In this document: piece by piece, positions 28,247-36,479 of the stretch
How positions within the stretch are numbered: position 1 is the first letter of the stretch
How the letters are laid out: each line of letters starts with the position of its first letter
Origin: Pseudoalteromonas sp. FUC4
GTDB lineage: Bacteria > Pseudomonadota > Gammaproteobacteria > Enterobacterales > Alteromonadaceae
Assembly: GCF_008370255.1 (NCBI RefSeq)
Contig: NZ_SEUI01000002.1
Location: 382,266-446,265, forward strand
Reading direction: 5' to 3'
Length of the DNA stretch: 64,000 bases
Position numbers and translations under genes: made by a program
The notes under the pieces: generated by a model
Told to the model about the DNA's origin: nothing
Database searches by the model: none
The model's input: the letters and a program-made list of their open reading frames with translations, nothing else

Positions 28247-29163
28247 GATGACTCCGAAAATAAGTCACGATACAGTTGCTCTATATGACTATTTGAGAAT
28301 GTCAGTGTTTTAATATCATGACTCAAATTAGCAAGCACTGTAAAAGTAGATGCTAGCTGCTCGCTATTACTCACTTTTAATTGATGTCCGCCATTTTCTA
28401 AAATGGTTATCGGCTGTTTAAAAAGGGCTATTTGACTTGGAGATAAAGGCTTAACAGTAGTGAAATTTAAAGACGGTTTTTGATTGTTTAAAAGCTCATT
28501 CGCAACGACTTTACCATTATTTAAAAATACGACTTCATCGCATAGCAATTCAACCTCATGTAATAAATGAGAGGTATAAACCAAGGTTTTACCTTGTTGT
28601 TTTAAATCCAATAATAAATTAATTATTGCATCACGAGATAATGGGTCTATGCCTACCGTCGGTTCATCTAAAAATATAATGTCTGGCTGTTTACTCAAGG
28701 CAATTGCAATATTTAAGCGACGCTTATATCCACCAGATAAAGAACCCGCCATTTTATTAATAACATCATCAAGCCCGCATGCACGTATAGCCGATTTAAT
28801 ATGGTTTGAATGTAAACTGCGATTTTTTTCACTTATGGACACAAAAAAAGCTAAATTATCGTGCACACTAAGTTCATGATAAAAAGCAAAATCTTGCGGT
28901 ACTAAAGCAACTTTTTGGGCTATAGCTTCTTGGGTCGTATACAGTGAATAAAAAGGGTAACTAATTTGACCTGTTTGAGCAGTCAAAAGACCACTCATTA
29001 ATGAAATTAATGTTGATTTTCCAGCTCCATTAGGTCCTAAAATAGCAGTGCAGCTACCTTGAGCAAGATTGAGTGATATATTATTAACACTCAATGGCAT
29101 ATTTGCTTTATAGCCAAAACTCACTTGTTTTAGCGCCAACATAATTGGCATTAACTTCGCCAT
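28240..29163 (-). CDS. ABC transporter ATP-binding protein
   Basis: 307 residues. Walker A is LGPNGAGKST, Q-loop PQDFAF, signature LSGGYKRRLNIA, Walker B IIFLDEPTVGIDP, and H-loop YTSHLLHEVE. CcmA/NatA-type exporter ATPase. The first ATG follows AGGGA at good spacing. It appears to open the long pigment operon, 69 bases after fadH. Confidence 0.93.
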   Translation of the reverse strand: MAKLMPIMLALKQVSFGYKANMPLSVNNISLNLAQGSCTAILGPNGAGKSTLISLMSGLLTAQTGQISYPFYSLYTTQEAIAQKVALVPQDFAFYHELSVHDNLAFFVSISEKNRSLHSNHIKSAIRACGLDDVINKMAGSLSGGYKRRLNIAIALSKQPDIIFLDEPTVGIDPLSRDAIINLLLDLKQQGKTLVYTSHLLHEVELLCDEVVFLNNGKVVANELLNNQKPSLNFTTVKPLSPSQIALFKQPITILENGGHQLKVSNSEQLASTFTVLANLSHDIKTLTFSNSHIEQLYRDLFSESSC

Positions 29164-29232
29164 ACTATTCCCTGTACCATTAAATATTCCTTTGAATTTT
29201 TATATTCTATTAATAGTGGACTGCGTAACCAT

Positions 29233-31257
29233 CTATAAACTTTGCGCAACAGAAAATGCATCGCCAATCGCTCTTTGCAAATCTAATTTTTCAGCGTTTA
29301 ACGCACCGCCTATATAGCTAACTGGCATTAAACTGCTTAGTTGATGATGATACTCTGGCAGTACCGACTGCTGACCACTACAAATTACAACATGGTCCAC
29401 ATTTAATATTCGTTCACGGTTACGTATATTTAAATGCAAACCTTCTTCATCTATTTTTTGATAATTCACAGCAGCAAGCATTTTTACTCCCTGCTGTTTT
29501 AAATGCTCTCGGTGTATCCAGCCTGTCGTTTTCCCTAAGTCTGCACCGTGTTTTCGTAATTTACGTTGTAGTAAATACACTTCACTTGATACTGTTGATT
29601 TGACGGGTTTTCCTTTTATACCACCTGCATTGCCGACGCTTAAGTCAATACCCCATTGCTCACTAAAACGTAAGTTTGAAGGTTCAAGATTCAAACACTG
29701 ACTTTTCATTGCAACTATATAAGCTGCAACATCAAAACCTATTCCACCAGCGCCAATTATTGCAATTTTTTCGCCTGGCTTTACTTTAGCGCTAAGCACT
29801 GCCTCATAACTAATTACATTTGGTAATTTAATACCTTCTATTTGAGGGGTTAAACCTGTTACCCCCGTAGCAATAACGCAGTGATCAAAACGAGCTAAAG
29901 CCGCTATATTCGCTTTTATATTTAAGTTAATTGTAACATTTAGATTTTTTAAACGGCTTTTAAAATAGCGTAACGTTTCTCTAAATTCTTCTTTTCCAGG
30001 TACATTGGCTGCAAGTAATAGTTGCCCACCCAGCTCTAATGCGCTTTCAAATAAAGTAACTTGATGGCCACGTTCTGCGGCATAAATAGCACAAGCCATT
30101 CCTGCAGCGCCACCACCTACTATAGCAACTTGTTTTACCTTATTCGTTTTATTAACAGGCATTAGCGTTTCATTACAAGCTCGAGGATTAACAATACATG
30201 TGGCTGGCAAGTTAATAAAGATATTATCTAAACAAGCCTGATTACAGCCAATGCATGTATTAATTTGATCAGAATTACCCGCTTTCGCTTTTGAGACAAA
30301 CTGACTATCGGCTAAAAAAGGGCGTGCCATAGAAATAAAATCAGCATGTTTACCTGCAAGTAATTGTTCTGCAACTTCTGGAGTGTTAATTCTGTTGCTC
30401 GTAATAACAGGCACTGTTACTGCTGTTTTTAGCCGTTGACTTAAGGATGAAAAAAATGCTCTTGGGACACTCGTTGCAATAGTAGGAATGCGCGACTCGT
30501 GCCAACCAATACCTGAATTAAGCATATCAACACCTGCACGTTCTAGCTCTTGCGCCAACTGTAATACTTCATCAAAAGTACTGCCGCCTTCAACTAAATC
30601 AAGCAAAGATAAACGAAATATAACTATAAAGTCACGCCCTAAAGCAGCGCGAACTTGTTTTACAATACTAACTGCAAAGCGAATACGGTTTTTATAAGAA
30701 CCGCCCCATTGATCATCTCTATGGTTTGTCGCTTTAACAATGAATTGATTTATTAAATACCCTTCAGAACCCATAATTTCGACACCATCGTACCCTGCTT
30801 TTTTAGCGAGCTTGGCGCATTGCACAAAATCATCTATTTGTTTTTCTATTTGTTGATGGGTTAATTCTGCTGGAGTATAAGGGCTTATAGACGCTTGAAT
30901 AGCTGATGGTGCAACTTGCTTAGAATGGTAACCGTAGCGCCCTGCATGCAATATTTGCATACAAATTTTTGTATCGTGTTTTTTAACAGCCTTTGTAATT
31001 AACCTGTGTTGCTCAACTCCCTCTATAGAATCTAAGACACTACGGTTAGGCGCTAATATTCCTTCTTGATTTGGAGAAATACCACCGGTAATAATCAAAC
31101 CAACACCTGCGCGGGCACGTTCACCATAAAAAGCGGCTAAACGCTCAAAACCTTGAGGTAACTCTTCTAAATTTGTGTGCATAGAGCCCATCACCACACG
31201 ATTATTTAGTGTAGTGGAACCTAACTGATAAGGCGTAAACAAATGGCTATATAACAT
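29233..31257 (-). CDS. fadH: NADPH-dependent 2,4-dienoyl-CoA reductase
   Basis: 674 residues, close to E. coli FadH in length. It has an N-terminal FMN TIM barrel (old-yellow-enzyme type, catalytic His in GIGWHESRIPT), the [4Fe-4S] cysteines in CIGCNQACLDN plus a fourth 11 residues later before IVNPRAC, and a C-terminal FAD/NADPH half (VAIVGGGAAGMACA, IAIIGAGGIGFDVA). It reduces 2,4-dienoyl-CoA in beta-oxidation of unsaturated fatty acids. It lies immediately upstream of the pigment operon on the same strand; a role in the pathway (trimming conjugated acyl chains) is speculative. Confidence 0.92.
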   Translation of the reverse strand: MLYSHLFTPYQLGSTTLNNRVVMGSMHTNLEELPQGFERLAAFYGERARAGVGLIITGGISPNQEGILAPNRSVLDSIEGVEQHRLITKAVKKHDTKICMQILHAGRYGYHSKQVAPSAIQASISPYTPAELTHQQIEKQIDDFVQCAKLAKKAGYDGVEIMGSEGYLINQFIVKATNHRDDQWGGSYKNRIRFAVSIVKQVRAALGRDFIVIFRLSLLDLVEGGSTFDEVLQLAQELERAGVDMLNSGIGWHESRIPTIATSVPRAFFSSLSQRLKTAVTVPVITSNRINTPEVAEQLLAGKHADFISMARPFLADSQFVSKAKAGNSDQINTCIGCNQACLDNIFINLPATCIVNPRACNETLMPVNKTNKVKQVAIVGGGAAGMACAIYAAERGHQVTLFESALELGGQLLLAANVPGKEEFRETLRYFKSRLKNLNVTINLNIKANIAALARFDHCVIATGVTGLTPQIEGIKLPNVISYEAVLSAKVKPGEKIAIIGAGGIGFDVAAYIVAMKSQCLNLEPSNLRFSEQWGIDLSVGNAGGIKGKPVKSTVSSEVYLLQRKLRKHGADLGKTTGWIHREHLKQQGVKMLAAVNYQKIDEEGLHLNIRNRERILNVDHVVICSGQQSVLPEYHHQLSSLMPVSYIGGALNAEKLDLQRAIGDAFSVAQSL

Positions 31258-31523
31258 AAAAACAACACAAAGTGGCTCAAAACCGCGCTAGAGTAACAAG
31301 CTTTAATTATGACTGCAAAATTTACTGCGATATTTTAAAATTAACGACAAAACAGTTTGATTTAAAAACAAATAAATAATATATCTTGTTGTGTAGCAAA
31401 GTGATGACTATGATAGTTAACAAGTTTATTATACTAATTAACTTTCAAATACAGAGTGCTATATTTAAAAAAATTAACAATATATTATTACTCTTTTTAC
31501 TCCCTCTTATACAAGGAATCGTT

Positions 31524-32345
31524 ATGTTTTCATTAAAACCATTATTAATGGGCTTAGGTTTAGCTGCATTATCAAGCTCTGCATTTGCACTAACAACAAG
31601 TGAGCAGCTCAATTATGACCGGTTAATTTCAGGCGATATTAGTCAAGTAAAACAAGCTGCTCAGTCTATTGTATCTAGCAACAACAGCAACCCTGAGGTG
31701 CTAGATGTTTTAGCCCAATACTTAGCCAAAAACTACTTAGCTGCAGCTGATTACCAATTAGATACAATGGCATGGGCGTGTCGAGCTTTAGGTGAGACAG
31801 GAAACGCGCGTTACCGAGATTTACTCTCGACTATAGTTAATAGCGATGCACATAAAAAAATTCGTAAATATGCAAAAAAATCATTAAAGCGATTACCTTC
31901 TGATAGTACTGAGCAATTTGTAATTGGGTCCGTAGATTTATCAAACTTACAAAAAAATGCCCCTAAGTCGGACATTCCCTCGCTTAAAGGTGACGATAAA
32001 GTCCTGTTTGATATAGCTAGTGAAAATTTAACTGAAATTAAATTGCTCGCCCAACAGTACACATCTAAAGGCCTACCCTCTAAGAAAATAGGCGACACCC
32101 TTGCTGAGTATTTTGCTCAAAATTACAAAACAAGCGAACAACACAAATTCGATACTTTAGCGTGGGTATGCAAAGGTTTAGCAACCGATGCAACCGGACG
32201 ATATAAAACACTAATTGAAGACGCTGAAGAAAACAGCCCTATTCGTGCAGTTAGAAAGCATTGCCCTGATGATATTGATGGAAATGGCCCGTATTACAAA
32301 GCAGGTGATGTTGATTTAGCTGCAATTATTAAACAGCTTAAATAA
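31524..32345 (+). CDS. Secreted two-repeat helical protein, HEAT-like
   Basis: About 273 residues from the ATG at 31524, which has AAGGA upstream and begins a signal peptide (KPLLMGLGLAALSSSAFA). The mature protein consists of two copies of a unit of about 110 residues: DVLAQYLAKNY...LDTMAWACRALG in the first matches DTLAEYFAQNY...FDTLAWVCKGL in the second, each followed by a ...GSVDLS or GDVDLA tail. The repeats look all-helical. No family name is certain and no function is known. It lies between the APE and dialkylresorcinol halves. Confidence 0.8.
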   Translation: MFSLKPLLMGLGLAALSSSAFALTTSEQLNYDRLISGDISQVKQAAQSIVSSNNSNPEVLDVLAQYLAKNYLAAADYQLDTMAWACRALGETGNARYRDLLSTIVNSDAHKKIRKYAKKSLKRLPSDSTEQFVIGSVDLSNLQKNAPKSDIPSLKGDDKVLFDIASENLTEIKLLAQQYTSKGLPSKKIGDTLAEYFAQNYKTSEQHKFDTLAWVCKGLATDATGRYKTLIEDAEENSPIRAVRKHCPDDIDGNGPYYKAGDVDLAAIIKQLK

Positions 32346-32357
32346 CTTATTTATAAA

Positions 32358-32384
32358 TAACGCCGTAATTTAACGGCGTTTTTT
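32358..32384 (+). terminator. Terminator between convergent genes
   Basis: Stem AACGCCGT/ACGGCGTT (32359-32380) followed by six T's on the plus strand. The stop of the convergent DUF2141 gene lies in its loop. Confidence 0.85.
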
Positions 32385-32816
32385 GTAATTAACGTTTACT
32401 TTAATAGATTTACTACTTGTAAGTTCAAACATGCTATTTTCGGGTGATGGTAGCCCCATCATTAAATTAGGGTTGTTGGAAAACCCAACTGGTTCTTTAG
32501 GAATCGAACTCGACGATACATCAAGTAGACCATTTCCATTTAGATCTTGAAAAAAACGCAAACAATAACGACCTTCTGGTAACTCATTCAGCGTTACTTT
32601 ATGCTCATCACTCGTTACTGTAAAATTTTGTACTCGAATCTCTGGTAAATCATCCCATGCTAAGTCTATATTACTGCAATCAAGCACTTGAAAGTGTGAT
32701 TGACCTTCAACCTGCCTAAACTTAGCGAACGAAATATCAAGAGAGTAACCTTGCTCTACAGCAAATAATTTAAAACTAAATAGTACAGTAAAAGCGAAAA
32801 TAACTATTTTATACAT
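32370..32816 (-). CDS. DUF2141 family secreted protein
   Basis: 148 residues with a signal peptide (MYKIVIFAFTVLFSFKLFA). The family signature is clear: LPEGRYCLRFFQDLNGNGLLD, then PKEPVGFSNN. DUF2141 proteins are periplasmic or outer-membrane-associated beta-sandwich proteins often found near pigment or carotenoid genes; their function is unknown. It is divergent from darA. Confidence 0.87.
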   Translation of the reverse strand: MYKIVIFAFTVLFSFKLFAVEQGYSLDISFAKFRQVEGQSHFQVLDCSNIDLAWDDLPEIRVQNFTVTSDEHKVTLNELPEGRYCLRFFQDLNGNGLLDVSSSSIPKEPVGFSNNPNLMMGLPSPENSMFELTSSKSIKVNVNYKKRR

Positions 32817-32854
32817 CAGTTAATCATCCAATTTAGTGTGGTTTGAGTTTTTAT

Positions 32855-32900
32855 ATTGGGTATAATAGCTGACTATTAGGAAGTTATAAAAGGTAAAAGG
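32855..32900 (+). promoter_or_regulatory. Candidate promoter and ribosome site of the dar operon
   Basis: A perfect -10 hexamer TATAAT lies at 32861-32866, about 35 bases before the darA ATG, with no convincing -35 at 16-18 bases. AAAAGG sits seven bases before the ATG. Confidence 0.45.
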
Positions 32901-33821
32901 ATGCACAAAGTACTCGTTATTCATTATTCTCAAACAGGTCAACTCACCAAAATTGCAGATTCAATTGTAAAACCTCTGCAAAATGATGATGAAATTACGG
33001 TAGATTACCTTAATTTAAAACCTGAAAAAGAATACCCTTTCCCTTGGCCTTTTTTAACCTTTTTTCATATTTTTCCTGAATGCGTAAAAATGACGCCGCA
33101 ACCAATGAAAGTTGTTGAGCCCGCTCATAGCGATTACGACTTAATTATTTTAACGTATCAAGTATGGTTTTTATCTCCATCGCTCCCTATTTCATCATTT
33201 ATGCAATCACCACAAGCAAATAAACTACTAAACAATAAACCCGTTATTACCGTTATTGGTTGTCGTGGCATGTGGTTAAGCGCACAAGAAAAAATGAAAC
33301 AGCTACTTAAAAATGTCAATGCTAACCTAATCGATAATGTGGTGCTTAGTGATGAATGCGGTACTGGCTTTAGCTTTTTAGCAACACCACTTTGGATGTT
33401 CACAGGAAAGAAAAAACCTGTTTCGTGGGTGCCTGCAGCAGGTATCGCCGAAAAAGAAATTATTGATGCAAGCCGCTTTGGTATCGCAATAAAAAAATCA
33501 ATTAACAATTTACCCAATACGCAACAGCTTCAACATTCTGTATTAAAAGGATTAGGAGCAGTTAAAGTAAATGAGAGATTTATTGCCAGTGAACGTGTTG
33601 GTCAACATAGCTTTAAGATTTGGAGTAAAATCCTAACAGCTTTGGGTCCTATGCACTCAAAGCGTCGAAGTTGTGGGCTTATAATCTATGTGCTATTTTT
33701 GCTCACCTTAATTATTACTGTGGTGCCAATTACAGCAATAATAAAAAAATTAATTGCCCCTTTAACAAGAAAAAAAATTGCAAAGCAAAAAGCCTATTTT
33801 GCTGAGCCTTCTGGAGAGTAG
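32901..33821 (+). CDS. darA: Dialkylresorcinol condensing enzyme DarA
   Basis: 306 residues. The N-terminal half is a flavodoxin-like fold (VLVIHYSQTGQLTKIADSI), with PFPWPFLTFFHIFPE and the C-terminal membrane segment SCGLIIYVLFLLTLIITVVPIT, both typical of DarA-type proteins. DarA and DarB together make 2,5-dialkylresorcinols: DarB condenses two beta-ketoacyl chains to a cyclohexanedione and DarA aromatises it. The next gene, ten bases on, is darB, which supports the call. Confidence 0.9.
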   Translation: MHKVLVIHYSQTGQLTKIADSIVKPLQNDDEITVDYLNLKPEKEYPFPWPFLTFFHIFPECVKMTPQPMKVVEPAHSDYDLIILTYQVWFLSPSLPISSFMQSPQANKLLNNKPVITVIGCRGMWLSAQEKMKQLLKNVNANLIDNVVLSDECGTGFSFLATPLWMFTGKKKPVSWVPAAGIAEKEIIDASRFGIAIKKSINNLPNTQQLQHSVLKGLGAVKVNERFIASERVGQHSFKIWSKILTALGPMHSKRRSCGLIIYVLFLLTLIITVVPITAIIKKLIAPLTRKKIAKQKAYFAEPSGE

Positions 33822-33830
33822 TTTTACGTT

Positions 33831-34985
33831 ATGGAAAATGCCGTATACATAAATAACTTACATGCTGTTTTACCGAATAGCCCTGTTAATAATAAAGAAA
33901 TGGAAGTTGTATTAGGTGAAGTTGGAGGGCAACGCTCGCGCGCTAAACCTGTTATTTTACGCAGCAATCAAATAAAAAATCGTCATTACGCTATTGATCC
34001 ACAAACTGGCGAATATAATTACACAAATGCATCGTTAGCGGCTGAAGCTGTAAAAGGATTATTTACTAAAGAAGGTACCCAACTAGAGCAACTAGACTCT
34101 TTGGTGGCAAGTACCTCTATGGCTGATCAGATCATGCCTAATCATGGTGTAATGGTCCATGGAGAGCTTAAAAACCCAAGTCTTGAAGTTATCTCAACTG
34201 CAGGTATTTGTTTGTGCGGAATGACGGCTCTTAAATATGCTTACTTAAATATTAAGGCTGGTGAGAGTAAGCACAGTGCAGTCGTTGCCAGTGAGCTTGC
34301 ATCCAATGTAATGCACTCAAGAAACTTTGCCGCCGAAAGCGATTATAAAGTTGATATGCTCAACCAGAAGCCTGAAATAGCTTTTGAAAAAGACTTCCTT
34401 CGTTGGATGTTATCTGACGGTGCTGGCGCAGCATTATTAAGTAACCATGCTAACCCTACAGGTTTATCACTTCGTATTGATTGGATTGATATTGTTTCTT
34501 ATGCAGATCAACTTGAAGCGTGTATGTATGCAGGGGCTGAAAAAATAGATGGCGCATTAAAAAGTTGGACCCGTTTTGATTCAAAAGAACGTGAACAACA
34601 ATCAATACTTTCTGTTAAGCAAGATGTAAAACTACTTAACGAAAACATCGTTAAATTCACGGTTGAAGATGCACTTAGTAAAATAATAAAAAAACGCGCC
34701 ATAAAAGCCAGTGATTATGATTTCTTTTTGCCGCATTATTCGTCAGGTTACTTTCGCGAACGTTTATTTGAAGGATTAAATAATATTGACTTTCAAATCT
34801 CTTACGACAAATGGTTTACTAACTTAACAGAAAAAGGCAACACAGGGTCTGCATCTATTTTCATTATGCTTGATGAGCTTTTTAAATCAGGTAAATTAAT
34901 TAATGGTCAAAAGCTACTGTGTTATGTACCTGAGAGCGGTCGTTTTTCAAGTGCATTTATGCAATTAAGTGTCGTAAACCAATAG
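33831..34985 (+). CDS. darB: KAS III-like ketosynthase DarB
   Basis: 384 residues of the FabH/KAS III thiolase fold. The active-site region EVISTAGICLCGMTALKYA carries the nucleophilic Cys, with a C-terminal His in FFLPHYSSGYFRE and an Asn in TEKGNTGSASIF. DarB joins two beta-ketoacyl units to form the ring precursor of dialkylresorcinol. It is the second gene of the plus-strand module. Confidence 0.92.
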   Translation: MENAVYINNLHAVLPNSPVNNKEMEVVLGEVGGQRSRAKPVILRSNQIKNRHYAIDPQTGEYNYTNASLAAEAVKGLFTKEGTQLEQLDSLVASTSMADQIMPNHGVMVHGELKNPSLEVISTAGICLCGMTALKYAYLNIKAGESKHSAVVASELASNVMHSRNFAAESDYKVDMLNQKPEIAFEKDFLRWMLSDGAGAALLSNHANPTGLSLRIDWIDIVSYADQLEACMYAGAEKIDGALKSWTRFDSKEREQQSILSVKQDVKLLNENIVKFTVEDALSKIIKKRAIKASDYDFFLPHYSSGYFRERLFEGLNNIDFQISYDKWFTNLTEKGNTGSASIFIMLDELFKSGKLINGQKLLCYVPESGRFSSAFMQLSVVNQ

Positions 34986-34998
34986 TTTAGAGTCCATT

Positions 34999-35400
34999 AT
35001 GAAAAAAGATGAAGTACCTCAAGATAATAGCAAAAGCTATCAGGGTCAAAACAAGTTACTTTACGCGGTAGACGACAGCGGACATTATCACGGTGTTAAA
35101 TCATCTGGCTGGGAAGTAGAAAATTTTGCAACCCAACTAGCGGTAGACGATTTAAATGAACAAACAAGCCAAGCTCTATCTGATGCTCATTCGGGGCTAA
35201 TTTCTCCGCTTGGTTATCATATGCTAGCTAGGCGCTTTGATGTGGCGACTCTTGCTGCCGCGAGTGGCTTTTTTCAATGGCAAATTAATCGTCATTTGCG
35301 TCCCGCTATTTTTTTAACGTTATCTGATAAAAAAATTAACCGCTATTGCGATACACTAAAAATTAGTCGTGACGCTTTACTCTCACTGCCCTCACAATAA
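34999..35400 (+). CDS. Unknown protein of the dialkylresorcinol module
   Basis: 133 residues, soluble, no signal peptide. The C-terminal half (LGYHMLARRFDVATLAAASGFFQWQINRHLRP) looks helical and might form a helix-turn-helix-like fold. I do not recognise a family. It follows darB by 13 bases and the BtrH-like gene starts 10 bases after it, so it is part of the same operon. Confidence 0.75.
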   Translation: MKKDEVPQDNSKSYQGQNKLLYAVDDSGHYHGVKSSGWEVENFATQLAVDDLNEQTSQALSDAHSGLISPLGYHMLARRFDVATLAAASGFFQWQINRHLRPAIFLTLSDKKINRYCDTLKISRDALLSLPSQ

Positions 35401-35410
35401 CGAACCTTCT

Positions 35411-36415
35411 ATGCCTGATATTATTTTACCTATTAACCACCTACAATCTTCACATTGTGAAACGGGTGTAGTTGCCACACTTTTACAAAGTAAAGGCATT
35501 GATATGAGCGAGCCGATGGCTTTTGGTCTTGCTTCAGCACTTACCTTTGCTTACTTACCTTTTGTAAAAATTAGTGGGATGCCATTAATTGCTTATCGCA
35601 TGCCCCCAAAAACAATCATTAAAAAGGTATGTAAAAAATTAAATATTGAATTAGAAACGCGTAAGTTTTCAAATGCACAAGATGGGATGCAAGCACTCGA
35701 TGATGAGCTAGCTAAAGGCAATTTAGTTGGTTTACAAAGCTCTGTATATTGGCTGCCTTACTTCCCTGAAGATATGCGCTTTCACTTTAATGCACATAAT
35801 CTAATTGTTTATGGTAAAAATGCTCTGGGCGAATATCTTATTAGTGACCCTGTTTTTGAGCATCCAGTAACGTGCCCCGCAGAAGATTTAAAAAATGCAC
35901 GCTTTGCAAAAGGTGCACTCGCGGCAAAAGGATTAATGTATGTTATTCGCAGTACACCATCGAATATTGAGCTCAATGAAGTGATTAAGCCTGCAATCAA
36001 AAAAACAGCAAAAATGATGAATGGACTCATATTGCCGTATTTTGGTTTTAAAGGCATTCGTCATATGGCAAAACAAATACGACTACTTGATAAAAAAACA
36101 CCTAAATATACGCGTCTTTATTTAGCGCATATTGTGCGTATGCAAGAGGAAATAGGCACCGGTGGGGCTGGTTTTAGATTTATGTACGCCAGCTTTTTAG
36201 AGCAGGCAGCCGAAATATGTCAAATACCTGCACTCAACCAGTGCGCAGAGCACACAACTTTAGTAGGTGATTTATGGCGAGAGTTTGCAATGGATGCCGT
36301 AAAGTATTGTAAGAAGCGCGGTGATATTAGCTTAGATGATATCGCAAAAAAACTTGAACAAGTAGCTGAAGAAGAAGCAAAACTGAGTAAAATGCTACTT
36401 TCAGCTATCGCTTAA
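35411..36415 (+). CDS. BtrH-N/C39-like protein, candidate acyl-ACP transferase
   Basis: 334 residues from the ATG at 35411; a GTG start 14 codons earlier would overlap the preceding gene. The N-terminal half matches the BtrH-N pattern of a papain/C39-like fold: Cys16 in SSHCETGVVATLL, His129 in FNAHNLIVYGKN and Asp146 in LISDPVF line up as a Cys-His-Asp triad. In butirosin biosynthesis BtrH transfers an acyl group from an ACP to an acceptor. Here it lies directly behind darAB, so transfer of the aryl-polyene acid from its ACP to the resorcinol hydroxyl is a good hypothesis. The C-terminal half is helical and unassigned. Confidence 0.8.
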   Translation: MPDIILPINHLQSSHCETGVVATLLQSKGIDMSEPMAFGLASALTFAYLPFVKISGMPLIAYRMPPKTIIKKVCKKLNIELETRKFSNAQDGMQALDDELAKGNLVGLQSSVYWLPYFPEDMRFHFNAHNLIVYGKNALGEYLISDPVFEHPVTCPAEDLKNARFAKGALAAKGLMYVIRSTPSNIELNEVIKPAIKKTAKMMNGLILPYFGFKGIRHMAKQIRLLDKKTPKYTRLYLAHIVRMQEEIGTGGAGFRFMYASFLEQAAEICQIPALNQCAEHTTLVGDLWREFAMDAVKYCKKRGDISLDDIAKKLEQVAEEEAKLSKMLLSAIA

Positions 36416-36418
36416 ATG

Positions 36419-36450
36419 TTAAAAGTCACCTTAGCGTGACTTTTATTTTA
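36419..36450 (+). terminator. Terminator of the dialkylresorcinol operon
   Basis: Nine-base stem AAAAGTCAC/GTGACTTTT (36421-36444) followed by ATTTTA. It may also serve the convergent DapA-like gene. Confidence 0.8.
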
Positions 36451-36479
36451 ATAAACAGATTAAAGCTGCCACCTAATTA

